The position numbers and the translations under genes were made by a program. Below the pieces are notes generated by a model. The model was not told the origin of the DNA. It made no database searches and was given only the letters and a program-made list of their open reading frames with translations. A stretch of 21,225 nt of DNA. Source: CALRGL01 sp964374035 (lineage in GTDB: Bacteria; Patescibacteriota; Patescibacteriia; UBA9934; GWF2-40-263). The stretch is from contig CAYJWY010000020.1 in the NCBI GenBank assembly GCA_964374035.1, forward strand, positions 1 to 21,225, written 5' to 3'. Of this stretch, positions 1 through 7,282 are shown piece after piece (position 1 is the first letter of the stretch; each line of letters opens with the position of its first letter).

Positions 1-1
1 A

Positions 2-34
2 GACTCCTGAGAAAACTCGGAGTCGATTTTTTTT
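2..34 (+). terminator. Rho-independent terminator of a gene left of the window
   Basis: The arms GACTCC and GGAGTC, with an inner GAG/CTC pairing and an AAAA loop, are followed by GA and a run of eight T on the plus strand. It would end a plus-strand gene lying before position 1. It also sits just past the 3' end of the minus-strand gene at 54-599 but has no T-run in that direction. Confidence 0.7.
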
Positions 35-53
35 GTTGAGCCTTTGTGATCTA

Positions 54-599
54 CTAGCGCATGATCTGCTGGTTGAGAAACTTGATGTGCTCCTCAGCGC
101 AACTGATCCTCTGCGCATCCGTGATTGGGACGCGGTCTCGCGGACAGGGCTCCTTGCCGTTGCCCTCGAGATCGGGCAAACCTTGCGCGGGCGCCTGCGA
201 TCCGCCGGATTGTAGCGTGGGCAACAGCTGTCCGCGCGACGGTACACCGTACGTCAGACGTTCGGCCGCGATAAACGGCGCGTAGGCATCACTGAAACCG
301 GCGTACTGGCCGGTGGTGTAGTACCCGCCGGTCGAGACGGTTGCGCCCGCGGTCGAGAGCGTGACGGGGATGCCCCGCTCAACACTCATAACCGCGACGT
401 CGCCGCCGCGCGCGGATTCCTCGTAGCGCCTCGCCGCGTCGATCAATTGGGCGGCGTCATTGGCGTCAGTCTCACTGCTTGAAACATCGATCGTTCCAAG
501 CTCTTTACCATCTCCAGTCTCGATCTTGCGCTTGACGACCACCGTGTTGGTGCCGCAAGCGCAAAGGATGAAGCCAAACCACCACATCGCGATTCGCAT
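54..599 (-). CDS. Putative small lipoprotein, function unknown
   Basis: The protein has 181 residues. I chose the ATG at 599 because AAAGGAG lies six bases upstream; a start at 629 adds ten residues but has no such site. The N-terminus is MRIAMWWFGFILCAC, a short hydrophobic stretch ending in L-C-A-C, which can be read as a lipobox with Cys15 (or Cys13) as the lipid anchor. The rest is polar, with a Gly/Tyr/Thr-rich middle (around residues 90-105) and a charged C-terminus with two cysteines. No family is recognised. It is probably exported and anchored on the outer face of the membrane, which is inference from the N-terminus alone. It is GC-rich, like the next gene on the same strand. Confidence 0.6.
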   Translation of the reverse strand: MRIAMWWFGFILCACGTNTVVVKRKIETGDGKELGTIDVSSSETDANDAAQLIDAARRYEESARGGDVAVMSVERGIPVTLSTAGATVSTGGYYTTGQYAGFSDAYAPFIAAERLTYGVPSRGQLLPTLQSGGSQAPAQGLPDLEGNGKEPCPRDRVPITDAQRISCAEEHIKFLNQQIMR

Positions 600-868
600 C
601 GCATTCTCCTTTGTGTTGAAAAAGAACATTCCGAACGATGAATGATAGCAGAAAAAAGGCCTTTTGTCAATGTAAAAAGTCGTGGTGTTTTTTAGTGGTG
701 GTTGTTATGTGGAAAAAATAAAAAAAACACAACAACNNNNNNNNNNAAAAATTCCATTTTGAAATTTAAAAATTTGTTGTTTTTTTGATGTTGTGTTTTT
801 TACAACAAAAACTCAACCCCCCCACCACTCCACCACTCCACGACTCCATTTTTCGCCTCAACACAAAC
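600..868. other. Intergenic low-complexity stretch with a 10-base assembly gap
   Basis: There is no gene here. The stretch is A/T-rich with repeated short words around TTGTTGT, a run of ten N at 737-746, and at 816-848 a string of short repeated words (CCACCACTCC, CCACGACTCC). Related words recur near 4380-4441 and 17132-17212. The gap sits inside the repetitive part, so it probably marks an assembly break. Confidence 0.6.
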
Positions 869-901
869 AAAAAACGACCCACTTTTTCAAGTAGGCCGTC
901 G
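869..901 (-). terminator. Rho-independent terminator after the 700-residue membrane protein gene
   Basis: Read on the minus strand, CCTACTT and AAGTGGG pair around GAAA-type loop bases, the stem is lengthened by CGA/TCG, and it is followed by six T. It starts 10 bases past the stop at 911. Confidence 0.75.
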
Positions 902-910
902 AGGTTGAGG

Positions 911-3013
911 CTAGCGGACGTAGATGACCCCGGGATCTTTGCAACGCGCAAGATCCTTGCGCAGAACAAAAGGAATCTCACTACACGGGGTTTGGTGGCC
1001 GACTGAGGTACGAGGTCGCAAGGGTGCCGGATCGGATACAGGCGTAGACGTTGTAGACGTCATAGGCGCGCCTGTCGTCGGAACCGAGGAAGTCGATGGG
1101 GGCGCGCTGACGATCGCGCTTGGCTCTGAGGTTGTGTCCGAAGTGCTGTACCAGTGCGTAAAGTGTATAAGGAATGGAAGAAGGCCGACAAGGATCGCGC
1201 CGACGATGATGGCGTAGACGTACGGCATCGGCATGGGGGTCACGTAACGCACACCGCGATCCACGAAGCTCCGAAGTTTCTGCGTCTTGGCGATGATGAA
1301 CCAGGCGATGAGGACGTAGGCCAGCACAAGCATTGCCGCGGCGAAGGCCGGATTGGTGGCAAACAGGTTTGCAAACCACTTCCACGCACCTTCGTTCGTC
1401 ACAGAAGCGGATGGAGCACTGACACCGGAGTTTCCAAGACCAATGAGAATCGCACAGATGAATGCGCAGATACCCATGACCAAGGAAAGCTTGTTGCTGA
1501 ATACCGCAGTCTTGAATTCCCAGAGGTTTGCGGATTCCTCCCATCCAGCATGCCTGGCAAAGGCTTTTGACCCGATGGACAACATGATCGCTGTCATGAA
1601 CATCCACATCACCAGGGGAAGTCCGGACAGTCCGATCGTGAAGATCTTGAGGGCCATCGCGATACCGGCAATGATGCCGATACAACCGATGAGAAAACGG
1701 CTGAATCTAGTAACGGCATCGTAGGTGCTACCAAAAAAGTCACCGATGATGCTAAACGGAATATCCGCAACACGCGAGATGGCCAGGACTGCCATCATGC
1801 CTGAGGCGCCGAGGAAAATCTGCTTGACCGCGACAAGCGGATCGATGGTCGCGAGCAGTCCGTAGAAGAACGTGACACCACTGCCGAGGAAAATGAGCAT
1901 GAGAACGATGGCCATCAAGAAGATGCCGAAGGCGGCCATCCTCAACCACCGAAACGCGCTCCGAAATCCTTCGGTGGCACTGCGCAAGCTGAACTGGCGC
2001 ATGAACCGACGAATCCTGTTGATTCGATTGCGTTCTCCGCCCAGAGCGTGATCGATGAACGCCTGAATGGCTCGAAACTTGGCGTCCGTGAAGGCTCCAT
2101 CGACGATGTCGCCGTGAAAGCGTTCAAGCACGTTCACACGAGCCGGATCGAAGGCGCCGTTTGGACCAACGAACAGATCCTTCACAAGATCCTCGGACTG
2201 GTCATAGTCGAACATACCCATACGCGAAGCCGTTGCCGCGAAAGCAACGATCACAGCCCAGGTACGGTCATTCACGCCGGCGTATGGGCTCTTGGGTGCC
2301 GCGGTTGCGGAGGACGCCTTGAGGGCGGCCGCGATCGCGAGGTCTTCGGAAGAAACCCCGCCCAATTCCGCGAGCTTGGCGATGTCGTCAAAGGTGACGT
2401 ACTCGAAGGGAAACGTATGCGCGAGCTTGCCCGCCGCCACCCAGTTGTCCACCGCTTCGATGTAGACCGGGTGATTGACGACCGGCAGACCATTACGACC
2501 AATCCTGATCGTACCGTCGGCCTGACGCTCGAAGACGAAGACGCGACCCTTGAGCAGTGGCGTACGAATCATGACGTCGAGCGGCTTGATGCGCTGTGCA
2601 CCGGGTGTCGTCGAGCGATCACTGACTTGTCCGTCAACGGCCACATCAACCGCGTGCTCCACCGCGTCACCAATGGCCTCCGTAGTTCCGATGATGATGC
2701 CAGGGATGGCGGCATTCAGCAGGAATTTTGCTCCTCGTACCGCGGGACGATTGTCGCCTGACAGCGCTCGCTCAACGACCTCCTGCTTGAGTGCTTCTGC
2801 GAGGATGGCTCCCAGCATGGGAACCATGAAGTTTGGCAGTTGCGAGGCAAGCCTGACCACGGTTCCGTTCGGTCGCAGAATGTAGGTGAGGCTCGATTTC
2901 GCGATCTGACGATCGTTCTCACCTCGATTCACCGCTTCTCGAAATCCGCGTGTGAATTCTCGATGAATGGCGCGCTCGATCGTCTGACCGAGTGCTCCTA
3001 CCAAAATAGCCAT
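911..3013 (-). CDS. Large multi-pass membrane protein with a Ser/Thr/Pro-rich tail, function unknown
   Basis: The protein has 700 residues. The start at 3013 is set by GGAGGA four bases upstream; an upstream in-frame start at 3094 adds 27 unlikely residues. Residues 1-355 are mostly soluble, with two weakly hydrophobic Gly/Ala-rich stretches near 62-75 and 95-110. About six or seven hydrophobic segments follow between about 358 and 618. A low-complexity Ser/Thr/Pro tail spans about 625-670. The last 30 residues hold two cysteines (677 and 691) that could form a disulfide. I do not recognise the family. A consensus promoter lies upstream and a terminator downstream, so it is probably transcribed alone. 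It could be an envelope protein of the secretion or surface-appendage type, but nothing in the sequence decides this. It is more GC-rich than the iron-sulfur genes next to it. Confidence 0.75.
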   Translation of the reverse strand: MAILVGALGQTIERAIHREFTRGFREAVNRGENDRQIAKSSLTYILRPNGTVVRLASQLPNFMVPMLGAILAEALKQEVVERALSGDNRPAVRGAKFLLNAAIPGIIIGTTEAIGDAVEHAVDVAVDGQVSDRSTTPGAQRIKPLDVMIRTPLLKGRVFVFERQADGTIRIGRNGLPVVNHPVYIEAVDNWVAAGKLAHTFPFEYVTFDDIAKLAELGGVSSEDLAIAAALKASSATAAPKSPYAGVNDRTWAVIVAFAATASRMGMFDYDQSEDLVKDLFVGPNGAFDPARVNVLERFHGDIVDGAFTDAKFRAIQAFIDHALGGERNRINRIRRFMRQFSLRSATEGFRSAFRWLRMAAFGIFLMAIVLMLIFLGSGVTFFYGLLATIDPLVAVKQIFLGASGMMAVLAISRVADIPFSIIGDFFGSTYDAVTRFSRFLIGCIGIIAGIAMALKIFTIGLSGLPLVMWMFMTAIMLSIGSKAFARHAGWEESANLWEFKTAVFSNKLSLVMGICAFICAILIGLGNSGVSAPSASVTNEGAWKWFANLFATNPAFAAAMLVLAYVLIAWFIIAKTQKLRSFVDRGVRYVTPMPMPYVYAIIVGAILVGLLPFLIHFTHWYSTSDTTSEPSAIVSAPPSTSSVPTTGAPMTSTTSTPVSDPAPLRPRTSVGHQTPCSEIPFVLRKDLARCKDPGVIYVR

Positions 3014-3107
3014 GACTTCCTCCGTGCGGCATCGCCGCGGTAGAATAGGTTGAAAACACTGAAATCTGCCTCCGCGAGCGGATATTCCGCACACGAAAGA
3101 AGGTCAG

Positions 3108-3136
3108 TTTATATCACATTTTGACTGAAATGTCAA
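3108..3136 (-). promoter_or_regulatory. Sigma-70-type promoter for the 700-residue membrane protein
   Basis: On the minus strand TTGACA (3136-3131) is separated by exactly 17 bases from TATAAA (3113-3108). The predicted transcript starts near 3101, about 90 bases before the ATG at 3013. It has the same hexamers and spacing as the promoter of the DGR target genes. Confidence 0.75.
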
Positions 3137-3148
3137 CTAAAACCCAAT

Positions 3149-3196
3149 AAAATGCAAAACCTGGCTTGCACTCGTGCAAGCCAGGTTTTGCATTTT
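3149..3196 (-). terminator. Perfect 23-bp hairpin, terminator of the iron-sulfur block
   Basis: Arms of 23 bases (3149-3171 and 3174-3196) are perfectly complementary around a two-base loop and are flanked by A and T runs, so it can act in either direction. It lies eight bases past the stop of the oxidoreductase gene (3205), for which it is the natural terminator. It also shields that block from the divergent promoter at 3108-3136. Confidence 0.85.
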
Positions 3197-3204
3197 TTGA
3201 TGAT

Positions 3205-4371
3205 TTAATTGGCAAATTTTCTTCTTTCCTTAATTGCTTTGGTTACTTCGATGCGATCCGTATTCCTTCCAATCATCACCCCACCGATCAACCGATCGTC
3301 TCGCTCAAAAAGCTGGGTGATTCCCCCTTCTTCTATCGAGCCAAGCATCTCAATCTTGTCTGCGTGTTCCTTCGACGTATCGCCAACCGAGATGATCTCG
3401 AGGCCAAGCGCGTTGGTTGCGTAACTCGACACGAGTTCAAACTTCGTCTTTTCGCCAAACATGTTCTTGGCAACAACGCGACCCTGCATCTGCGCGTTCA
3501 TCCAGTTGCCAACGTGGAGATGGCGCTCCGTGACCACATCAAAAAACTCGGTGATGTCGCCGGCCGCAAAGATGTCGGGGATATTCGTTTCAAGGTACTC
3601 GTTCGTTCGAACCCCTCGCTCGCAGACAATTCCTGCCTCTTTCAAAAACACAATCTCCGGCTGGATACCAATCCCGATGCCGAGAATCTGACACGGATGT
3701 GTCCCCTTGCTCGTCGTAAATCCTTCAAGCTCCGTTTGACCGAGCATGCGATCAAATGCGGCTTGCTTGTGAACCGTCACGCCGTGCGACTCGAGATGGC
3801 TGTTCAAAAGTTGTCCCGCCTCTTCGAGCAAGACGTTCGACCAAAAATAGTCGCCACGAAAGGCGATCGTTGTTTCGATGTTGTAGTGCTCGAAAACATT
3901 CAAATACTCGCACGCAATAAATCCCCCACCGAAAATTCCCGCCCTGGTCGATGGTCCGCGCTCGCTGAGAAGTTGGACGAGTTGGTCGGCATCGTCAAGC
4001 GTTCGGAAATACGAGACGCCACGCGGATCGTGCGGAAGCGTTCGCAGTTCACCGCCGGTTGCAATCAAAAGTTTGTCGTACTCGATCTCACGCATACTTG
4101 AGACGCGAACAAATTTATTTCTTGGATCGAGTTCGACGACGAATTCTCCACGGAGCCATTCGATGTTCTGCTCCTCGTACCAAGATTCTTTTTTCAAAAA
4201 CACGCGCTCGCGTGGAACTTTTTCTTTCAAAAAATGCGGAAGCAAAACACGCGAATAAATCGCGTGCTGTTCTTCGCTCACAATCGTAATCTCACTCGAC
4301 GGGTCGAGTTTACGCAATTCTTCTGCCGCGGTTGTGCCGGCGATGCCGCCTCCAATGATGACGTAGCGCAT
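3205..4371 (-). CDS. FAD-dependent NAD(P)H oxidoreductase (ferredoxin/rubredoxin reductase or NADH oxidase type)
   Basis: The protein has 388 residues and starts MRYVIIGGGIAG. A longer reading to 4437 runs into intergenic repeat words and is rejected. Residues 7-12 (GGGIAG) form the FAD dinucleotide-binding loop, residues 146-150 (IFGGG) the second Rossmann loop for NAD(P)H, and AAGD at 269-272 is the usual C-terminal FAD contact. This layout is that of the pyridine nucleotide-disulfide oxidoreductase superfamily. No CxxxxC redox disulfide is visible near the first loop, which argues against a glutathione- or lipoamide-type enzyme. The gene follows a ferredoxin gene by 80 bases on the same strand, so the simplest inference is electron transfer between NAD(P)H and that ferredoxin. 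No Shine-Dalgarno site is visible. A strong hairpin ends the unit. Confidence 0.85.
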   Translation of the reverse strand: MRYVIIGGGIAGTTAAEELRKLDPSSEITIVSEEQHAIYSRVLLPHFLKEKVPRERVFLKKESWYEEQNIEWLRGEFVVELDPRNKFVRVSSMREIEYDKLLIATGGELRTLPHDPRGVSYFRTLDDADQLVQLLSERGPSTRAGIFGGGFIACEYLNVFEHYNIETTIAFRGDYFWSNVLLEEAGQLLNSHLESHGVTVHKQAAFDRMLGQTELEGFTTSKGTHPCQILGIGIGIQPEIVFLKEAGIVCERGVRTNEYLETNIPDIFAAGDITEFFDVVTERHLHVGNWMNAQMQGRVVAKNMFGEKTKFELVSSYATNALGLEIISVGDTSKEHADKIEMLGSIEEGGITQLFERDDRLIGGVMIGRNTDRIEVTKAIKERRKFAN

Positions 4372-4378
4372 AGAGTGG

Positions 4379-4441
4379 AAGTCGTGAGGTGGTGGAGTGG
4401 TGGAGTTCTGCAAAACTACACAACTCCATGACTCCACGACT
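4379..4441. repeat. Intergenic word repeat with inverted arms (GTGGAGT / ACTCCAC family)
   Basis: The stretch between the ferredoxin and oxidoreductase genes is built of short words on the pattern GTGGAGT. They run one way on the left and in reverse complement on the right (for example GGAGTT against AACTCC, and GTCGTG against CACGAC). It resembles the words at 816-848 and 17132-17212. It could fold as an imperfect hairpin in the transcript. Confidence 0.6.
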
Positions 4442-4451
4442 AAACAACTAC

Positions 4452-4721
4452 TTACATCTCAGGGAAAAGCTGGGTGCCGGCTTCGTTAAAAATATAAATC
4501 GCAAGCGTTGGACAGGACTGTGCGCCGAGCAAAATATTTTCCATTTCGTCATCGGTAACCTCAAGCCAACGCTCGTAGGCGTGACCGTCGGGCTCCTGAC
4601 TATGATCCGTCACCCAAGCCTTATTTTCTTCATTCAATCGAAACGTCTCCGGCGCAATCGTCACGCAGGACGCGGCGCCGATACACAAATCTTCATCTAC
4701 TTTCACGCGTATTCTTGGCAT
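4452..4721 (-). CDS. Small single-cluster ferredoxin, [3Fe-4S] type
   Basis: The protein has 89 residues and starts MPRIRVKVDEDLC, with AAGGA upstream. A longer reading to 4802 only translates an inverted repeat and is rejected. Cysteines 13, 19 and 70 match the C-x5-C ... C-P pattern of monocluster ferredoxins. Residue 16 is Ala where a fourth ligand would sit, so a [3Fe-4S] cluster is expected, as in the Streptomyces P450-partner ferredoxins; a [4Fe-4S] with another ligand is possible. It would be a soluble one-electron carrier. It lies between an Fe-S assembly gene and a flavin oxidoreductase on the same strand, so the oxidoreductase is its likely redox partner (inference). Confidence 0.85.
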   Translation of the reverse strand: MPRIRVKVDEDLCIGAASCVTIAPETFRLNEENKAWVTDHSQEPDGHAYERWLEVTDDEMENILLGAQSCPTLAIYIFNEAGTQLFPEM

Positions 4722-4730
4722 ATATTTCCT

Positions 4731-4801
4731 TGTGTCATCCTGAGCGAAGCGAAGGATCTTTTTCACACGAAGGGATCCTTCGCTTCGCTCAGGATGACAC
4801 A
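4731..4801. repeat. Perfect 28-bp palindromic intergenic repeat (TGTCATCCTGAGCGAAGC type)
   Basis: The arms at 4731-4758 and 4774-4801 are exact reverse complements around a 15-base loop. The arm contains TCATCCTGAGCGAAGCGAAG, a word I know as a widespread interspersed palindromic repeat in many bacterial assemblies. It fills the gap between the Nfu and ferredoxin genes and would form a stable hairpin in their shared transcript. It could mark RNA ends or act as a partial terminator. Confidence 0.85.
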
Positions 4802-4806
4802 ATTAA

Positions 4807-5031
4807 TTATTCAATGAATGTAATCTCGGTGAGTTCCGGACACGTGTCGTTCACGAGTTCCTCAAGGCCTTCTTTATACGACGATGAGCACGCACAACCC
4901 GAACAAAATCCTTTCACGGCGAACGTGACTTTTGGTGATTCAATCGAAACGATCTCGATACTTTTTCCTCCAGCCGCGAGAATCGGTCGAAGGTGGACGA
5001 GTCGTGTTTCTAGTTTTTCTCGGTGATCCAT
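4807..5031 (-). CDS. NifU C-terminal (Nfu) domain protein, Fe-S cluster carrier
   Basis: The protein has 74 residues. I started at MDHREKLETR because upstream codons in this frame run through a repeat at 5055-5106. Residues 10-40 match the Nfu pattern (RPILAAGGKSIEIV), and CSGC at 43-46 is the CxxC motif that binds an [Fe-S] cluster between two subunits. Such proteins receive clusters from the IscU/NifU scaffold and pass them to apo-proteins. It lies just downstream of the scaffold gene on the same strand, as expected. No good ribosome-binding site is visible. The start is the least certain part. Confidence 0.85.
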   Translation of the reverse strand: MDHREKLETRLVHLRPILAAGGKSIEIVSIESPKVTFAVKGFCSGCACSSSYKEGLEELVNDTCPELTEITFIE

Positions 5032-5054
5032 AGTGATTGTATAGACACATGCTA

Positions 5055-5106
5055 CCTGAGCAACGTCGAAGGGGAAGACAATTACGCCTTCAACAAGTTC
5101 AGGCAG
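5055..5106. repeat. Interspersed CCTGAGCAACGTCGAAGGGG repeat with inverted partner
   Basis: The 20-base word at 5055-5074 occurs again, identically, at 14041-14060. A related inverted word (CCTTCAACAAGTTCAGG) sits at about 5090-5106, so the segment is an imperfect palindrome of the CCTGAGC...GAAGG type common between genes in many bacterial assemblies. It separates the scaffold and Nfu genes. Confidence 0.65.
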
Positions 5107-5113
5107 TAATTGG

Positions 5114-5788
5114 TTAAGCTCCGAAGTATTTTTCCTTATAAAAACGAATGAGCTCTTCAACAGCCGGCAGACAACCAGGATTTCCGATGCCGACTTTCGT
5201 TTTTTGTTGCACGAGTTCGAGTGTATGCGCTCCGTCGAGCACAGCTTCCTCAATGTCGTGATCTGTGACCTTCGACACGGGATCAATAATACGCGAAGCT
5301 TCGACGATCATTTTATCAAACTGATCTGTGCGGCGATAAAAGTCATTGATCGCGTCGCGCAGGGCCTTGTCGCACAACACACTGCAATGAAACTTACGCT
5401 GGGGCAATCCACCGAGACGTTCCATGATGTCTTGGGGCTTGATTTTGCGGGCTTCTTCAAGCGTCATGCCACCGTTTTCGGTCACCATCACACTGGCCAT
5501 CGACGTCGAGGCGATTGCACTACCACACCCAAATGTCATCCAACGAAAGTCGAGAATCTTTTCTGTCGTCGGCTCCACTTTCATCCACACTCTGAGCTCA
5601 TCACCACACGCCGGCGATCCAACTTTACCAAGTGCATTGTAGTCCGCTTCGTTTGCGTCGTTATGCATGAAGTTACGAGGATTGAAAAAGTGGTCTTTCA
5701 CCACGTCGGTATAAAACCAAGACTTCGTCTTGTCTAGCGAGGCGACATCTCCCCTGGTTCCTGCGACTGTTTCTTGTTTGTGGGTCAT
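5114..5788 (-). CDS. iscU: IscU/NifU-type Fe-S scaffold protein with a degenerate Bfd-like C-terminus
   Basis: The protein has 224 residues and starts MTHKQETVAG; a reading up to 5884 crosses a repeat and the end of iscS and is rejected. Residues 25-150 form the scaffold domain. NPRN is at 36-39, and the three cluster ligands are Cys61 (ACGDEL, with Asp63), Cys88 (FGCGS) and Cys135 (HCSVL). The last 55 residues look like the Bfd-type [2Fe-2S] domain of NifU (VTDHDIEEAV), but the CxC is missing and only one cysteine (206) of the usual four remains, so that second cluster is probably lost. The gene follows iscS by 70 bases on the same strand and would receive sulfur from it. I use iscU for function; nifU would fit the domain layout equally well. 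Confidence 0.9.
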   Translation of the reverse strand: MTHKQETVAGTRGDVASLDKTKSWFYTDVVKDHFFNPRNFMHNDANEADYNALGKVGSPACGDELRVWMKVEPTTEKILDFRWMTFGCGSAIASTSMASVMVTENGGMTLEEARKIKPQDIMERLGGLPQRKFHCSVLCDKALRDAINDFYRRTDQFDKMIVEASRIIDPVSKVTDHDIEEAVLDGAHTLELVQQKTKVGIGNPGCLPAVEELIRFYKEKYFGA

Positions 5789-5858
5789 AGTTTTTTGGGG
5801 GCCGGGGGCCGGGTTAAGGCATTCATCGCCCTGGTTTTTGGCCCCTGGTCCCTGGTAG
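5789..5858. repeat. GC-rich word repeat between iscS and iscU
   Basis: The gap is made of words such as GGGGGCCGGGGGCCGGG and CCCCTGGTCCCTGGT, unlike normal intergenic DNA here. It lies directly before the scaffold start and leaves no room for a standard ribosome-binding site. Confidence 0.5.
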
Positions 5859-7064
5859 CTACAAAAAGTATTTTTCATCGACATGCACAGGACTTAACGC
5901 ACGCAACTTCTCCACAAGCGGCGGTAGTGTTTCGAGAACGTAATCAATATCCTCGCTTGTTGTCGCGTGCCCAAGACTGAATCGAATCGATCCGTGCGCG
6001 ACTTCGTAGGGCATGCCGAGCGCGAGAATGACGTGCGACGGATCCAGCGAAACACTCGTACAGGCAGATCCGGTCGACACATAAATACCGGCGGCGTCGA
6101 GATAGAGAATAAGCGCCTCGCCCTCGAGGTCCATGATCGAAATGTTCACGTTGTTCGGCAGTCTGTGTTCGCGATGTCCATTGAGACGTGTCTTTGGAAT
6201 CGTGTTCAAAATCCCGTCAATCAGTTTATCACGAAGGGGAAGGAGTCGTTGCGTTTCATTTGCGCGATCATCCTGAGCAAGTTCGAGCGCCTTCGCCATT
6301 CCGATAATCCCCGCAATATTTTCCGTGCCAGGTCGAATCGCACGCTCTTGCGAGCCGCCGAACTGCAGGGGTTGTAACTTGATGCCGCGCTTGAGATACA
6401 AGAGGCCAACCCCTTTTGGTCCGTACATTTTCGAACCGTTGAGCGTGAGCATATCGACATGCAACTTCGCGACGTCGAGGTCGAGATAGCCCGTGGCCTG
6501 ACACGCGTCCGTATGAAACACGAGATGCTCGCGCTTGTATTCCTGTCGATATTTCTGAATCGCATTGCCAATCTCGGCAATAGGTTCGATCGTTCCAATC
6601 TCGTTATTCGCATACATGATCGAAACGAGAATCGTGTCTTCTCGAAGCGCCGAAACGACTTGCTCAACCGTGACTAGCCCATCGCGATCTGGTTTCAAGT
6701 ATGTGACCTCGAAGCCTTCTTTCTTCTCAAGATGAATCATCGCCTCGAGAACCGCGTGATGCTCAATCGTGGTCGTGATCAAATGCTTTCCAAACTTCTG
6801 ATTCGCTCGCGCATAACCGAGCACAGCAAGGTTATCCGACTCCGTTCCGCCAGACGTAAACAAAATCTCATCCGCTCGCACGTTCAAGAGCTTTGCAATC
6901 CTACCACGCGCATCGTCGACATCATCCTTCACATCTTTTCCAATCGAATGAAAGCTCGCGGGATTGCCGTACTTGTGATCGAGATACGGCAACATCACCT
7001 CGCAAACCCGAAGGTCGATCGGAGTTGTAGCCGCATGATCAAGATAGACGTTTCGAACATTCAT
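5859..7064 (-). CDS. iscS: Cysteine desulfurase (NifS/IscS family)
   Basis: The protein has 401 residues, the usual length. It starts MNVRNVYLDHAATTP, the typical N-terminus of the class V aminotransferase fold. His103 (EHHAV) stacks on the cofactor, Lys212 in NGSKMYGPKG is the pyridoxal-phosphate lysine, and Cys335 in STGSACTS is the cysteine that carries the persulfide, on the loop of group I (IscS/NifS) enzymes. It takes sulfur from L-cysteine and hands it to the scaffold encoded next. It is the first gene of the iron-sulfur unit: a terminator at 7082-7108 separates it from the VIT gene upstream. No Shine-Dalgarno site is seen. Confidence 0.95.
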   Translation of the reverse strand: MNVRNVYLDHAATTPIDLRVCEVMLPYLDHKYGNPASFHSIGKDVKDDVDDARGRIAKLLNVRADEILFTSGGTESDNLAVLGYARANQKFGKHLITTTIEHHAVLEAMIHLEKKEGFEVTYLKPDRDGLVTVEQVVSALREDTILVSIMYANNEIGTIEPIAEIGNAIQKYRQEYKREHLVFHTDACQATGYLDLDVAKLHVDMLTLNGSKMYGPKGVGLLYLKRGIKLQPLQFGGSQERAIRPGTENIAGIIGMAKALELAQDDRANETQRLLPLRDKLIDGILNTIPKTRLNGHREHRLPNNVNISIMDLEGEALILYLDAAGIYVSTGSACTSVSLDPSHVILALGMPYEVAHGSIRFSLGHATTSEDIDYVLETLPPLVEKLRALSPVHVDEKYFL

Positions 7065-7081
7065 AGCGAAAGGAGCGTATC

Positions 7082-7108
7082 AAAAAAGAGCCATTTTTTC
7101 AAGGCTCT
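7082..7108 (-). terminator. Rho-independent terminator after the VIT-family gene
   Basis: Read on the minus strand, AGAGCC pairs with GGCTCT around a ten-base loop, and six T follow. It lies between the gap-truncated transporter gene and iscS, so iscS should have its own promoter or depend on read-through. Confidence 0.75.
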
Positions 7109-7120
7109 GGGGGAATTCGA

Positions 7121-7182
7121 GTGATAAAGTGACAAAGTGATAAAGTGATAAAGGGTAGAAATTCGCTTCTCACCTCTATCAC
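7121..7182. repeat. Tandem GTGATAAA-type repeat at the edge of the assembly gap
   Basis: Four near-identical units of the form GTGATAAA or GTGACAAA run from 7121, and inverted words (TATCAC) sit at the gap edge. This is a short tandem/inverted word repeat and probably the cause of the assembly break. Confidence 0.7.
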
Positions 7183-7282
7183 NNNNNNNNNNNNNNNNNN
7201 NNNNNNNNNNNNNNNNNNNNNNNNNNNNNNNNNNNNNNNNNNNNNNNNNNNNNNNNNNNNNNNNNNNNNNNNNNNNNNNNNN
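7183..7282. other. Assembly gap of 100 N
   Basis: One hundred undetermined bases. The round number suggests a scaffold placeholder, so the true length is unknown. It removes the 3' end of the VIT-family gene. Confidence 0.98.

Noticed and set aside
981..1685. A 234-residue minus-strand frame within the membrane protein gene
   Set aside because: It overlaps the real gene on the same strand in another frame and has an Arg/His-rich shadow composition.
2048..2761. A 237-residue plus-strand reading frame
   Set aside because: It is entirely antisense to the membrane protein gene, lacks a ribosome-binding site and is rich in Arg and His, as expected for a GC-rich shadow frame.
3166..4101. A 311-residue plus-strand reading frame
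   Set aside because: It is antisense to the FAD oxidoreductase, whose motifs are clear, and begins inside a terminator hairpin.
4722..4802. N-terminal extension of the ferredoxin
   Set aside because: It translates one arm of the palindromic repeat; the family starts at MPRIRVKV.
5789..5884. N-terminal extension of the Fe-S scaffold
   Set aside because: It crosses a GC-rich word repeat and overlaps the iscS 3' end; scaffold homology begins after MTHKQ.
7121..7182. A possible CRISPR array
   Set aside because: The units are only about 8 bases long and have no spacers; it is a simple tandem repeat.
7061..7282. Continuation of the VIT-family frame through the N run to 7061
   Set aside because: The run of 100 N has no known length or frame, and the sequence beyond it is tandem repeat and a terminator.
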